Assembly: GCA_013298505.1 (NCBI GenBank)
Contig: JAAFHY010000025.1
Coordinates: 1 to 37,129, forward strand
DNA: 37,129 nucleotides
Reading direction: 5' to 3'
Source of the DNA: Cytophagales bacterium
GTDB lineage: Bacteria > Bacteroidota > Bacteroidia > Cytophagales > Cyclobacteriaceae
Shown: positions 25,579 to 34,490 of the stretch, in pieces
Numbering within the stretch: the first letter of the stretch is position 1
Layout of the letters: each line of letters starts with the position of its first letter
The notes under the pieces: model-generated
Database searches by the model: none
Seen by the model: the letters and a program-made list of their open reading frames with translations, nothing else
Told to the model about the DNA's origin: nothing
Translations under genes and position numbers: made by a program

Positions 25579-26571
25579 TTAAGAAAACTCAGAACGCGAA
25601 GCGTTCTTAAAATACAAGTACCACTGTATAAAGTTCTTCCTGTGCTTGATAGAGAGTCCACGATGAACAGCCAGATGTCCTTTTAAATGCCCGAAGAAGG
25701 ACTCAAGTCCGTTTGTTGATTTAGGCACACGATCATTGTCAAGATACTGGAACATCTGTGGTAGTGCTTTTCGGATCACCATAAAGGAACGTCTGACTAG
25801 CTTGTGTTTATACCAATACCTTCCTGTTATTAACTGATAACTCTTTTCGTTGATGAAGTCTTTGTGGCGATCATGCCACTGTACCAGGCTGACTATCCAA
25901 TTGTCTCTTTCTATCGGAGTCTTGATAGTGTGAAGCTTGGAGACAATTGAGCGTAGCTCTAAGCCAGGGATAGTTTTAGGCCTTATCGTAAGCCAAATCC
26001 GGCACATTCGTTGAATATGCACAACACAGCGTTGTAGAATAACGTGTGGGCATACTTTCTTAACAGCCTTCAATAAAGATTTATGACCGTCACAAGTGAT
26101 ACTTTCAATCTGAACCTGTAAGGCCAAAAGATTCTCAAGATCCTCTTTAAGCTCCTCATACCATTCGCCTGTTGTGAGTCGATATAGCTGTGTAAATTTA
26201 ATTGTGTTATCCCTGTAAAGGATCAGACACAAGTCATTGTTGGAATAGGTTCCATCAATGAGTAGATTGACTCGTTCACTAGGATAGACACTTAGCACAG
26301 GTGGCTTAATCAGGTAGTGATGAAAATACCGCTTTAAAGTGCGCACAGAGTAGCCAGTTGACTGACTCAACTGCTCCAATGTATGACGGCCAATGACCCA
26401 CTTTTTAAACCACACGAACCGATTGCTTGCAGCAACTGATGGGTTGGTCCAGGTGAACAACAACCCGCATGTCTTGCATCTGAAACGTTGCTTTTTGTCC
26501 CGTCTTCCCCAACGAATTACCTGAGAACTACCGCATCCCCAGCACGACTTTTTTGTGAGTATCCATAAAAT
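25579..26571 (-). CDS. IS256-type transposase with N-terminal zinc ribbon
   Basis: The catalytic part reads from a possible TTG at 26463 (294 residues). It contains the DDE triad as LLIDGTYSN (Asp70), ITCDGHKSLL (Asp125) and KSTNGLESFFGHLK (Glu254), and the mutator-family C-x2-H motif RCVVHIQR (146/149). The same frame is open 5' of that TTG and encodes a clear zinc ribbon, CWGCGSS...RCKTCG, after WILTKKS, so translation should begin further upstream. No ATG, GTG or TTG is available there. The options are an ATT codon at 26571 (the start used here), or the out-of-frame ATG at 26566 with a shift in the run of six A residues at 26549-26554. The protein is otherwise intact. Numbering above is from the TTG. 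Confidence 0.82.
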   Translation of the reverse strand: MLWILTKKSCWGCGSSQVIRWGRRDKKQRFRCKTCGLLFTWTNPSVAASNRFVWFKKWVIGRHTLEQLSQSTGYSVRTLKRYFHHYLIKPPVLSVYPSERVNLLIDGTYSNNDLCLILYRDNTIKFTQLYRLTTGEWYEELKEDLENLLALQVQIESITCDGHKSLLKAVKKVCPHVILQRCVVHIQRMCRIWLTIRPKTIPGLELRSIVSKLHTIKTPIERDNWIVSLVQWHDRHKDFINEKSYQLITGRYWYKHKLVRRSFMVIRKALPQMFQYLDNDRVPKSTNGLESFFGHLKGHLAVHRGLSIKHRKNFIQWYLYFKNASRSEFS

Positions 26572-26655
26572 GAAAAGAGGAAATTGAAACCATTTTCAAT
26601 TTCCTCCAACTTTTTGCCTCTGACTCTTTATATATCAGATGGTTAGGTCAACACC

Positions 26656-26670
26656 CACCAACCATTTTTG
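26656..26670 (-). repeat. IS right inverted repeat core
   Basis: CACCAACCATTTTTG is the reverse complement of 25400-25414. It lies upstream of the transposase gene. Confidence 0.85.
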
Positions 26671-26804
26671 TCCATTAAATCATTTTTTGGTGACGACTTT
26701 CTCACAGTATCGCGGAGCAGGAGAATGAATTGTAAAACCGAGAACGTATTGGAGAGTTTATTTTTTGTCATGCAAAATACTTTTAAATTGTACCTGATTA
26801 CTTT

Positions 26805-29585
26805 ATGAAAAATCTGGCACTCATCATACTTTTTAGTTTTATTCCCTTCAGTTTAAGTGCTCAAAGGATTGCAGGTAAAGTGCAGGATTCAAAAACGTTG
26901 GACGCCTTTCCCTTCGTGAATGTATATTTAAACAACACTACCATTGGCACTGTAACGGATGGCAATGGAGAGTTTAACCTGAGCACGATCAAAGAGCTGG
27001 GTACGTATGAACTTGTATTTTCCTTTGTGGGGTACGAAACCTATAAAGTGAAAGTGACCATTGGCGAGGGCCCTATGAAGATTGGTATTGTAAAATTGAT
27101 CCCATCGGAAATAAAATTGAGTAATGTAGAAGTAACGGCCACTCGCGACAAACAATGGGAAAAGAAACTAAAGAAATTCAAGAAGGTTTTTTTGGGTGAA
27201 GATAAACAGGCATCGGCATGCACCATTCTTAACCCTTGGGTAATTGATTTCCCTTTGGATAATGGACGTAACAGGTTTGTGGCTACTGCAAGCAGCCCTA
27301 TAGAAATAAATAACTCAAGCTTAGGTTATAAAATATTTTTTCAGCTCACTGACTTTTGGTCTGCCTCTGGAGCGTACTCCATAGGGGGCAATGCCCGGTT
27401 TGTTGAATTGAAAAGTGTGGACACGCAACAAGTAGCTAAATGGTGCGAGAACAGAAAAAATTGTTATCAGCAGTCCATTCATCATCTTTTTAAATCCATA
27501 CTTGAAAATAGGATAAATGGAGAAGGCTTCAATCTTTATACCGACAAAATTGGGTATAAAAATTCGACCACCCGCTCTTCACGGTTCTATGGCGAATTGG
27601 ATAAGTCGGTTGCCTCCTATGATACTGCTGCGCTAGTCATGCCAGATAAGCAAGAAGGTTTTTATAAAATCGCCCTGAAAGGCAGGATTGAGGTCCATTA
27701 TCGAAAAGAGAGAGCATGGAGGCAGACCTATGACGATGTGTTCGGTATGGTCAGTTGGGTAACAGTCAACAATGGTTTTGTTGTTGTCAATAAGGATGGC
27801 TTTCCGAAAAACCCAACGGATGTCGTTGTTTCTGGGGATATGAGTTCTTATCGTGTAGCAAAGATGCTCCCACTGGACTATAAACCGGAGGCCGCAACAG
27901 ACAAGGAAAATGTTGATTTTTCCATCTATCAGGAACAGATATACGTTCACACCGATAAGCCCTACTATTACCCGGGCGAAACAATATGGTTCAAGGGATA
28001 TATGAATTATGCCAGATCTGCTTGGCGCGATTCACTCAGCGGCACCGTGTATGTGGAATTGGTGGAACGAAAGTCAAAAACTGTTTTGCAATCAAAGACC
28101 GTGGAGATAGTGAACGGTTTTTTTTATAACGAGTTTCCACTTCCCGATACCATGACAGCGAAAATGTATTACCTAAGGGCATATACTAATTTCAACCGAA
28201 ACTTCGGGGATGAGAATCTATTTGTGAAGCCACTGCCTGTTCTCAACCTCACTGACAAAGTAGAGTCTGCTAAGACAACAGATGAAGCCCCCCAAGATCA
28301 ACAGGGCCTGTTTACCATTGTTGCTGATAAAAAAAGATACAAGCCCCGAGAGAAGATTACCCTTACATTAAAACTGAAAGACAATGATGACAACCCCGTT
28401 TTAGCAAACGTGTCGGTGGCCGTGGTAGATTCGGCACAGGTTGTACCACTACACATTTCTGGCACTATACTGCACGAATATCCATTGAAAGAACTAAAAG
28501 ATGCCTCGATTGATAAAACGCTGCCCTTTACCATTGAGCATGGCATAAACTTTTCGGGAAAATTCTTAAACGAAAATAATAATCCTGAAAAGGCGACACT
28601 GAACGTTTTGCAGCTGGCCCCGCGGGGGTTTACCTTGGCGCAGTCCGATGAGAAAGGCATTTTCAATGTTAGTGGTTTGTCATTTTACGATACTGCCAAG
28701 TTCTCCATCCAAGCCACCAGGGGCAAGGGCGAAGCGTATGGAAGGGCAGAGTTTATTAAGGCCAAAGCTGCCGCTATGGATTTTGCAGAGAGCGAATGGG
28801 AGGCTGATCTTATCAAAACAGAGTCCCCCCAACGGGTTTTGTCTGAGTATGAATCTCCCAAAAATGCGCGCATGCTGCAAGAGGTGGTGATAAAATCTTC
28901 TAAGATAGAGGAACAGTACCAGGCCGGCTACCGCTTGAAACGACCCTACGGAAAACCTGATTATGTGCTTAAGGGGAAAGACATCAATGCCAGTTATGGA
29001 AACCTGTTGCTGACCCTGCCTGGCAAAGTCCCTGGATTGATTGTGAGGCAAGTCAACAATGATGGGGAAGGAACCAAATGGGTAGTGTATCTTCAGAGAC
29101 AAATGTCAGTAGCTAATCCTGCCGAAGTGCTTGTTACTATAAATAATGCTATTGTTACGGGAAGTCCAGCTAAAATACTGGAAGCGATTGATCCCAATAT
29201 GATTGAATCAGTAGAAGTAAAAACAGGCGTAAATGTTTTATATGGATCAGTCGGTGGCAATGGCATTCTTGCTATTTATTTGAAAGGTGAGATCGATGAG
29301 GTAAGGTCTAGAAAAAGTCTTCCTACAATGAAAGTGCTGGGGTATTCACACCCACACAAATTCAACGCCCCCGATTATAGTGACCCAAAAATAGATATCA
29401 TAAAAGCCGACTACCGCTCCACCCTTTATTGGACCCCCATGGTGGCAACAGATGCCAAAACGGGAACGGCCACCGTTTCTTTCCATGCTGCCGACCTGCC
29501 CGGCAGATACCGCGTGGTGGCAGAAGGTGTTACTCAAAATGGTGAGCCCATAAGGTGCGTGTATTTTGTGGAGGTGGTTGATTAA
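26805..29585 (+). CDS. Exported protein: carboxypeptidase-like domain, MG2 domain and TonB plug domain
   Basis: This is a 926-residue secreted protein with signal peptide MKNLALIILFSFIPFSLSAQ. Residues about 21-110 are a carboxypeptidase D regulatory-like domain (IAGKVQDSKTLDAFPFVNVY, ending KLSNVEVTATR). An unassigned region follows. A macroglobulin MG2 domain starts near 375 (QIYVHTDKPYYYPGETIWFK). A further beta domain begins KRYKPREKITLTLKLKDNDD. A plug-like domain spans about 700-830 (LLLTLPGKVPGLIV, ILEAIDPNMIESVEVKTG, YGSVGGNGILAIYLKG). The C-terminal domain reads RSTLYWTPMVATD and GRYRVVAEGVTQNGEP. No beta-barrel follows the plug, so it is not itself a TonB receptor. It is related over its MG2, plug and C-terminal parts to the convergent gene at 29688-32057. 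It probably acts in the periplasm or at the outer membrane; the function is unknown. Confidence 0.82.
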   Translation: MKNLALIILFSFIPFSLSAQRIAGKVQDSKTLDAFPFVNVYLNNTTIGTVTDGNGEFNLSTIKELGTYELVFSFVGYETYKVKVTIGEGPMKIGIVKLIPSEIKLSNVEVTATRDKQWEKKLKKFKKVFLGEDKQASACTILNPWVIDFPLDNGRNRFVATASSPIEINNSSLGYKIFFQLTDFWSASGAYSIGGNARFVELKSVDTQQVAKWCENRKNCYQQSIHHLFKSILENRINGEGFNLYTDKIGYKNSTTRSSRFYGELDKSVASYDTAALVMPDKQEGFYKIALKGRIEVHYRKERAWRQTYDDVFGMVSWVTVNNGFVVVNKDGFPKNPTDVVVSGDMSSYRVAKMLPLDYKPEAATDKENVDFSIYQEQIYVHTDKPYYYPGETIWFKGYMNYARSAWRDSLSGTVYVELVERKSKTVLQSKTVEIVNGFFYNEFPLPDTMTAKMYYLRAYTNFNRNFGDENLFVKPLPVLNLTDKVESAKTTDEAPQDQQGLFTIVADKKRYKPREKITLTLKLKDNDDNPVLANVSVAVVDSAQVVPLHISGTILHEYPLKELKDASIDKTLPFTIEHGINFSGKFLNENNNPEKATLNVLQLAPRGFTLAQSDEKGIFNVSGLSFYDTAKFSIQATRGKGEAYGRAEFIKAKAAAMDFAESEWEADLIKTESPQRVLSEYESPKNARMLQEVVIKSSKIEEQYQAGYRLKRPYGKPDYVLKGKDINASYGNLLLTLPGKVPGLIVRQVNNDGEGTKWVVYLQRQMSVANPAEVLVTINNAIVTGSPAKILEAIDPNMIESVEVKTGVNVLYGSVGGNGILAIYLKGEIDEVRSRKSLPTMKVLGYSHPHKFNAPDYSDPKIDIIKADYRSTLYWTPMVATDAKTGTATVSFHAADLPGRYRVVAEGVTQNGEPIRCVYFVEVVD

Positions 29586-29687
29586 TTATTGGATTGCTCA
29601 AGACTATACATCATGGAGTTGATTTTTTTTTCGTCTCAGCTTATGCCGTGGCTCTGACTGTTTCTTGATACGAAAGAATTTGATTAC

Positions 29688-32057
29688 CTATTCCTTTTTC
29701 GAAAAGCTAACTTCAAAAGACTCTTCTGCCTCAAAGGGATCACCATGTTGAGTGATTCCTTTAACAAGGATGCTGAATGAACCTACATTATCAGAAGTAT
29801 AAAAACTACAGCGTGACTTTCCGTAAATATCTACTTGCTGCATAGGGTTCCAGTATAATACTGCTCGTAAATCTGGAATTCTTGGGGAATCACTCAATGA
29901 ATGAGTGGTGAGCTTTGCATTCAAGGGTTTGCTCAAGCCTTGCACATTGATGACGGTACTATTTTGAGTAGCACTAGTAGCAACCGATTTCTTGGTCTCC
30001 ACCAATACTATTCCGTTTTTCCCTAAAACGCCAAACGGACTTAGTTTATTTGGATTGTTGATAAGCTTGATGGTCATAACGTCTACAGGTTTGAGGCTCA
30101 TGAAAAAGTCCTTGTTTTTAGTCAGCACACCATCGATCAAAAATAGAGGCTCCCCTTTTGGCAATACAAAGTTTTCTTTTTGCTTGATCAATAATTTTAC
30201 GGTAGCAGTGCTTCCCTTTTTGCGGTGCTGTAGGTAAGGAACTACTTCTCTGATCAAATCTTCCATAGTAGGGAAGGCAACGTAGTCTTGAACATTTACC
30301 GTAAAGTCTGTGCCCATTGCTTCGTCCTCAAATCGTTCATTCAAATTTTTAAAGACAGTTGTCTTTTTTTTAGCAATGGAAAAAAAGTTATAGGACTCCT
30401 CTACAATCTTTTTCTTAAGTGCATAATCGCCATAAATATCACTGGAATCCATTTGGGTGGCAATAACTGGAAAAGGAGCTTTAAATTCTACTGCTTCGGG
30501 TATGATCTGATATTCTTCAGTCATTTCCTTTCCTCTATATTCCATTAGGTAGAAAAGCTCATCGTTACCCCAGAAATCATAGAGAAAAGGCATTTCAAAA
30601 GAGCCGTTTTTTGTGATGTATGCTTCGTAACCAACCATCGCGTTTTGCAGGTAACCCATTAATAGGGTGGAATCTGGTACTGGTTTACCTGAACTTTTAA
30701 AAATTGCTTTCCCTCTTATTTTCAAGTTGTTAGTAAAACGGGGGCTTGATTTGGAAGCAGGATTTAATATATGTGACCACGGGATCGACCCACTGACTTT
30801 CATAGCTAATAAGTGATCAAGTAGTTCAGACTTACCAGCTTCATTCAAAGAAGCAGGCAGCTCTTTTTTTACCTGATAAAATGCGTTTTTGAGAAGGACT
30901 TCTTCATCAAAGGTGAGTGAGTTTGAAGTTGGGAAAAGTTTTTTTTGAAAAACCGAAATGCTAAAATCTCCTCGCAAAGGATTGCCCAGTTTATCCCGAA
31001 GTGTGAATTCAAGATCTACTTTTTCGCGAGGAACAACTATTTTGGTGTTGGTCTCTAATGAGGCAACTACGTGGGTTTGGTTGGTTAAGAAGATCCGTTC
31101 CGCTAGTACATCACCGTCATTGTCAAAAATGGTGGCTTGGCATAATCCGTTCTCTAGACTTTCGCTTGGTATTGTCACCTGAAACTGACCGATCTCATTG
31201 AAAGCTACTGGAGTTGAGTAAGTGATCTTTTTTCGATTGGTAATCACTAAGTAAAGATTCTTTTTATTCAATACTGATTTTTTCGGAATGGATATCAGAA
31301 CATTTCTTGATTGATTGGCGCTTGTTTCCACACGCAGGCTACAACCATCTTCTTTGACAGGCGGCAATGGCTGGCTACTAAAACCCCCTTCCATTTCAAT
31401 AGAATAAGATTCTCCACGAAGGGGTGTTATGAGTGCGGTTGTTATTCCTTCATTACCGATAGCAAACTGAGTCACTTCCTGATTTTTACTATTTTTTATT
31501 CTGCCAATACCAATCTTGTTGGACTTAATGATCAGTTTATTTTCCAGCTCAGTAACAAAACTTCCACCTTCGAATGCAAACGAGACGTTCACCCCCTCCA
31601 TCGAATTTTTGATAGACAATTTATTTTTCTCAATTATTGAAATCTCTTTTGAATAAAGAAATGAGGAAGATGGATCTTCTGTCTCCGTATAGTAGACAGC
31701 TAAAAGGTAAATACCAGGTTGTGTATTAGGAGAGATAATGATTTGATTATTGGTTCGACCATCAAACACGTTAAAGTTTATTTTTTGGGTCATCTTTCCG
31801 TCCCAACCAAACATCCCTAAGGTCAAGATGCGTTTTCCCTTGGGAGCAACAAAATCCTCGTTTAATAAATAGGTTTGAAAAAACACGGTGTCGGAGGGAG
31901 CGTATTTTTCCTGGTTAAAAATCAATTGTGCCTGTTCCTGTGGATGGCTTTGATAATAGGCTTCCATTTTTTGCGATAGAATAGCAATAAAATTGTCAAC
32001 AGGTGACATTGCCAAAAGGCAAAAGAGAGCAAATAGAGATAAGCTTATTTTTTTCAT
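29688..32057 (-). CDS. Exported MG2/plug-domain protein, last gene of the DUF4249 operon
   Basis: This is a 789-residue secreted protein (signal MKKISLSLFALFCLLAMSPV). It lacks the carboxypeptidase-like domain of its convergent homologue and begins with an MG2-like domain (about 40-140, QLIFNQEKYAPSDTVFFQTY). Several beta domains follow, with CSLRVETSANQSRNVLISIP and EKVDLEFTLRDKLGNPLRGD. A plug-like domain lies near 580-690 (EPLFLIDGVLTKNKDFF, VDVMTIKLINN, FGVLGKNGIVLVETK). The C-terminal domain has LRAVLYWNPMQQVD and FSILVKGITQHGDPFEA. Its ATG overlaps the stop of the upstream DUF4249 gene (ATGA), so it belongs to the receptor-lipoprotein operon. The function is unknown; a surface or periplasmic partner of the receptor complex is likely from context. 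Confidence 0.8.
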   Translation of the reverse strand: MKKISLSLFALFCLLAMSPVDNFIAILSQKMEAYYQSHPQEQAQLIFNQEKYAPSDTVFFQTYLLNEDFVAPKGKRILTLGMFGWDGKMTQKINFNVFDGRTNNQIIISPNTQPGIYLLAVYYTETEDPSSSFLYSKEISIIEKNKLSIKNSMEGVNVSFAFEGGSFVTELENKLIIKSNKIGIGRIKNSKNQEVTQFAIGNEGITTALITPLRGESYSIEMEGGFSSQPLPPVKEDGCSLRVETSANQSRNVLISIPKKSVLNKKNLYLVITNRKKITYSTPVAFNEIGQFQVTIPSESLENGLCQATIFDNDGDVLAERIFLTNQTHVVASLETNTKIVVPREKVDLEFTLRDKLGNPLRGDFSISVFQKKLFPTSNSLTFDEEVLLKNAFYQVKKELPASLNEAGKSELLDHLLAMKVSGSIPWSHILNPASKSSPRFTNNLKIRGKAIFKSSGKPVPDSTLLMGYLQNAMVGYEAYITKNGSFEMPFLYDFWGNDELFYLMEYRGKEMTEEYQIIPEAVEFKAPFPVIATQMDSSDIYGDYALKKKIVEESYNFFSIAKKKTTVFKNLNERFEDEAMGTDFTVNVQDYVAFPTMEDLIREVVPYLQHRKKGSTATVKLLIKQKENFVLPKGEPLFLIDGVLTKNKDFFMSLKPVDVMTIKLINNPNKLSPFGVLGKNGIVLVETKKSVATSATQNSTVINVQGLSKPLNAKLTTHSLSDSPRIPDLRAVLYWNPMQQVDIYGKSRCSFYTSDNVGSFSILVKGITQHGDPFEAEESFEVSFSKKE

Positions 32058-33235
32058 TTCCAGTCAGGGGGTTGTTGAGTTGTAGAATTTCGGAACGCAA
32101 TAAGGCAGGACTCCCGAACCACAAAAGGCGGTGTATACCATAGTGCAACATATTCTGGGGGATCGTTGGGCCTAGGGAAATAGCGCGGTGGAAGCCCTGG
32201 AGGAGGAGGTATAACGCCAGCACCTAATGGGATTTTGGTGGCATCAAGAAAGAATATTTTTTTTACTGCAGAAGACGCGTAAAATATTCCTTGGACTTCT
32301 TCATTTCCGTTCTTTAAAAAGATGTTAGAAACAGCCTTGCCATTTGCCGGCTGAAATAAACTGGCTGATCCTTCTTTTTGATCTTGAATGGTCTTCCAAT
32401 AATTAAAGGCTGCTCTCGAGAGGCTCAACTGCTCAGCGCTAACAAGTGTCTTATCCCAAAAATACCAAAATTCAACATGAATTACCCCCATATTGATTTT
32501 CTTAAATTGTCCCTGAGCGACTACGTAATTGTCGCTCACATTTGGGGTTAAATCAACCTGATTTACCCAGCATTGGCAGCAATCGCATGGATTGGGATAG
32601 ATCAATTCACCAGTAACGCCATCAACGGTGGCTCCACTACATGGCCGAGGATCCCTCTTTATACTTGGGCCTTGAAGAAGAAGGATATGAAGATCCGGTG
32701 ATGTTGTGACTTTGTATGTTCCAGTAAGCTTCCAAAGGAAAAGATTTTCTCCATCTGGTTCACCCATGGAGTCCATGAAAATCCTGAACTGGTACTTGTC
32801 ATTTCCCTGCTCTGTTTTGTATTGCTCAAATTCATAATAGACACTATCCACCGTACCGGGCGGGTTTATTTTTTCGGGGATTGACTCGTATATTTTGTTA
32901 TCGCGCGTTTCTATTCTTATGAAGTATTCCCTGCCAATCACCCCCCTTATGCCGGTCGGACTGGTTTGATAGACGCCTGCGTCTATTTCACTGAGTGCTT
33001 CAGAGTTGCCCACATTATCGAAAATGGTTACCTTTTTAGCGGATACTGTTGCCAAAGGAGAGAAGTCAACCAATTTTCTGGTTCGTGATAGTTTTATGGT
33101 ATAGGGTCCAGGCGCATCTGTAATAAGCCCATCCACAACCAATTGAGAATCTGAATCGGGCGCAATAATATCTAGTCTATCGATACACGAATCGAAAACC
33201 AACATTGTAAGAAAAAGTGCCAATGACTTTTTCAT
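32054..33235 (-). CDS. DUF4249 lipoprotein, copy 1 (most downstream)
   Basis: This 393-residue lipoprotein has its lipobox at VFDSC (Cys17). The family's N-terminal part reads SQLVVDGLITDAPGPYTIKL, then SAKKVTIFDNVGN and GREYFIRIETRDNKIYES. The middle carries a cysteine cluster: DPRPCSG (Cys199), then NPCDCCQCW (Cys217, 219, 220, 222). The C-terminal part has LSLSRAAFNYWKTIQDQKEG and IFLKNGNEEVQGIFYAS. DUF4249 proteins are encoded beside TonB receptors and are presumed surface ligand-binding partners. The N-terminal half is nearly identical to copy 2, while the C-terminal half is closer to copy 4. The stop overlaps the MG2/plug gene start. Confidence 0.88.
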   Translation of the reverse strand: MKKSLALFLTMLVFDSCIDRLDIIAPDSDSQLVVDGLITDAPGPYTIKLSRTRKLVDFSPLATVSAKKVTIFDNVGNSEALSEIDAGVYQTSPTGIRGVIGREYFIRIETRDNKIYESIPEKINPPGTVDSVYYEFEQYKTEQGNDKYQFRIFMDSMGEPDGENLFLWKLTGTYKVTTSPDLHILLLQGPSIKRDPRPCSGATVDGVTGELIYPNPCDCCQCWVNQVDLTPNVSDNYVVAQGQFKKINMGVIHVEFWYFWDKTLVSAEQLSLSRAAFNYWKTIQDQKEGSASLFQPANGKAVSNIFLKNGNEEVQGIFYASSAVKKIFFLDATKIPLGAGVIPPPPGLPPRYFPRPNDPPEYVALWYTPPFVVRESCLIAFRNSTTQQPPDWK

Positions 33236-33294
33236 GTGTTAATTTATTATTGCCATTCCAAGGGCCGTTTGGTGGTAGAATTGCGAAAGGCGAA
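33186..33294 (-). repeat. Duplicated gene junction, copy A
   Basis: This 109-base segment covers the start of DUF4249 copy 1, the 11-base spacer and the end of copy 2. It matches 34382-34490 without gaps, with four mismatches by eye. The offset is 1196 bases. Confidence 0.9.
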
Positions 33295-34431
33295 GACACA
33301 GGATTCTCTGATAATAGATGTATTCACCGAAAAGAAATCAGATTCAATAGCTGGATCTCCACCCATGGGGTTTAAGCGCGGGGGAAGTGCAGGGGCAGGA
33401 GGGATAATGCTCGGCCCTAGTGGTATATCTTTAGTGGTGAGGAAAAGTATTTTTTTTGAAATGGCTGCAGCATAAAAAAAGCCTTGTATTTCTTCATTTC
33501 CATTTTTTAGGAAGATATTGGATGCGGCTTTGCCTATGGATGGTTGGAAAAGACTGGTGGCTCCTTCTTTTTGGTCTCGGACTGTTTTAAAATAATTAAA
33601 AGCTATTTTGGATAGACTGAGTTGCTCTACTTTTACCATCGTCTTGTCCCAAAAATGCCAAAACTCTACTGGTATGATACCCATATCTACCTTTTTAAAT
33701 TTTGCACTAGAGACTATATAGTTGTCGCTTACATTAGGTTTCTTATCAACTAAGCTAGCCCAACACTGGCAGCACTCGCAAGGACTTACAGGCATCAAGC
33801 GATCAATACTCTTATCTAAAATATACCCACTGCAAGGTCGAGGGTCTCTTACTGGGACTCTTCCAGGATTACGAATATAAAAGAATAGTTGTGGTGAAGT
33901 CAACACTCGGAATGTACCTGTAAGCTTCCAAAGGAAAAGATTCTCTCCGTCTGGTTCTCCTTTGGAATCCATGAAAATCCTGAACTGGTACTTGTCATTT
34001 CCTTGCTCTGTTTTGTATTGTTCAAATTCATAATAGACACTATCAACCATGCCAGGCGGATTTATTTTTTCAGGGATTGACTCGTATATTTTGTTATCGC
34101 GCGTTTCTATTCTCACAAAGTATTCCCTTCCGATCACCCCTCTTATGCCTGTCGGGCTGGTTTGATAGACGCCTGCGTCTATTTCACTGAGTGCTTCAGA
34201 GTTGCCCACATTATCGAAAATGGTTACCCTTTTAGCGGATACAGTTGCCAAAGGAGAGAAGTCAACTAATTTTCTGGTTCGTGATAGCTTTATGGTATAG
34301 GGTCCAGGCGCATCTGTAATGTGTCCATCTACCACCAATTGAGAGTTTGCGTTGAGCGCTACGATATCCAGCCGATCTATGCACGAATCGAAAACCAACA
34401 TTGTAAGAAAAAGCGCCAATGACTTTTTCAT
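33247..34431 (-). CDS. DUF4249 lipoprotein, copy 2 (mosaic)
   Basis: This 394-residue lipoprotein has the same signal and lipobox as copy 1. Residues 1 to about 155 match copy 1 almost exactly (ETRDNKIYESIPEKINPPG, TEQGNDKYQFRIFMD). Beyond about residue 175 the sequence follows copy 3 (DKTMVKVEQLSLSKIAF, FYAAAISKKILFLT, IRESC and STTKRPLEWQ at the end). The switch falls near 33900-33965. The cysteine cluster is DPRPCSG and SPCECCQCW. Both flanking spacers are 11 bases and nearly identical, so it is probably the hybrid product of an unequal crossover. The reading frame is intact, so the hybrid may well be functional. Confidence 0.88.
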   Translation of the reverse strand: MKKSLALFLTMLVFDSCIDRLDIVALNANSQLVVDGHITDAPGPYTIKLSRTRKLVDFSPLATVSAKRVTIFDNVGNSEALSEIDAGVYQTSPTGIRGVIGREYFVRIETRDNKIYESIPEKINPPGMVDSVYYEFEQYKTEQGNDKYQFRIFMDSKGEPDGENLFLWKLTGTFRVLTSPQLFFYIRNPGRVPVRDPRPCSGYILDKSIDRLMPVSPCECCQCWASLVDKKPNVSDNYIVSSAKFKKVDMGIIPVEFWHFWDKTMVKVEQLSLSKIAFNYFKTVRDQKEGATSLFQPSIGKAASNIFLKNGNEEIQGFFYAAAISKKILFLTTKDIPLGPSIIPPAPALPPRLNPMGGDPAIESDFFSVNTSIIRESCVFAFRNSTTKRPLEWQ

Positions 34432-34490
34432 GTGTTAATTTGTTATTGCCATTCCAAGGGCCGTTTGGTGGTTGAATTGCGAAAAGCGAA
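34382..34490 (-). repeat. Duplicated gene junction, copy B
   Basis: This segment covers the start of DUF4249 copy 2, the 11-base spacer and the end of copy 3. It is the partner of 33186-33294. Confidence 0.9.

Larger units (their letters stand above)
25390..26681 (-). mobile_element. Insertion sequence of IS256 type (Zn-ribbon variant), about 1.29 kb
   Basis: A single DDE transposase gene is enclosed by inverted ends that share CAAAAATGGTTGGTG (25400-25414 and the reverse complement at 26656-26670). An outer TAATGG word lies at both ends, with a 1-3 base difference in spacing. Immediately outside, the 9-mer ATTTTTTGG occurs at 25381-25389 and again at 26682-26690 in direct orientation. IS256-group elements make 8-9 bp duplications, so these are taken as the target duplication and used to set the ends. 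The 9-mer is of low complexity, so each end could be off by a few bases. Confidence 0.8.

Noticed and set aside
25381-26690. IS with a passenger gene
   Set aside because: Only the transposase and a hairpin lie between the inverted ends. The other frames are shadows of the transposase.
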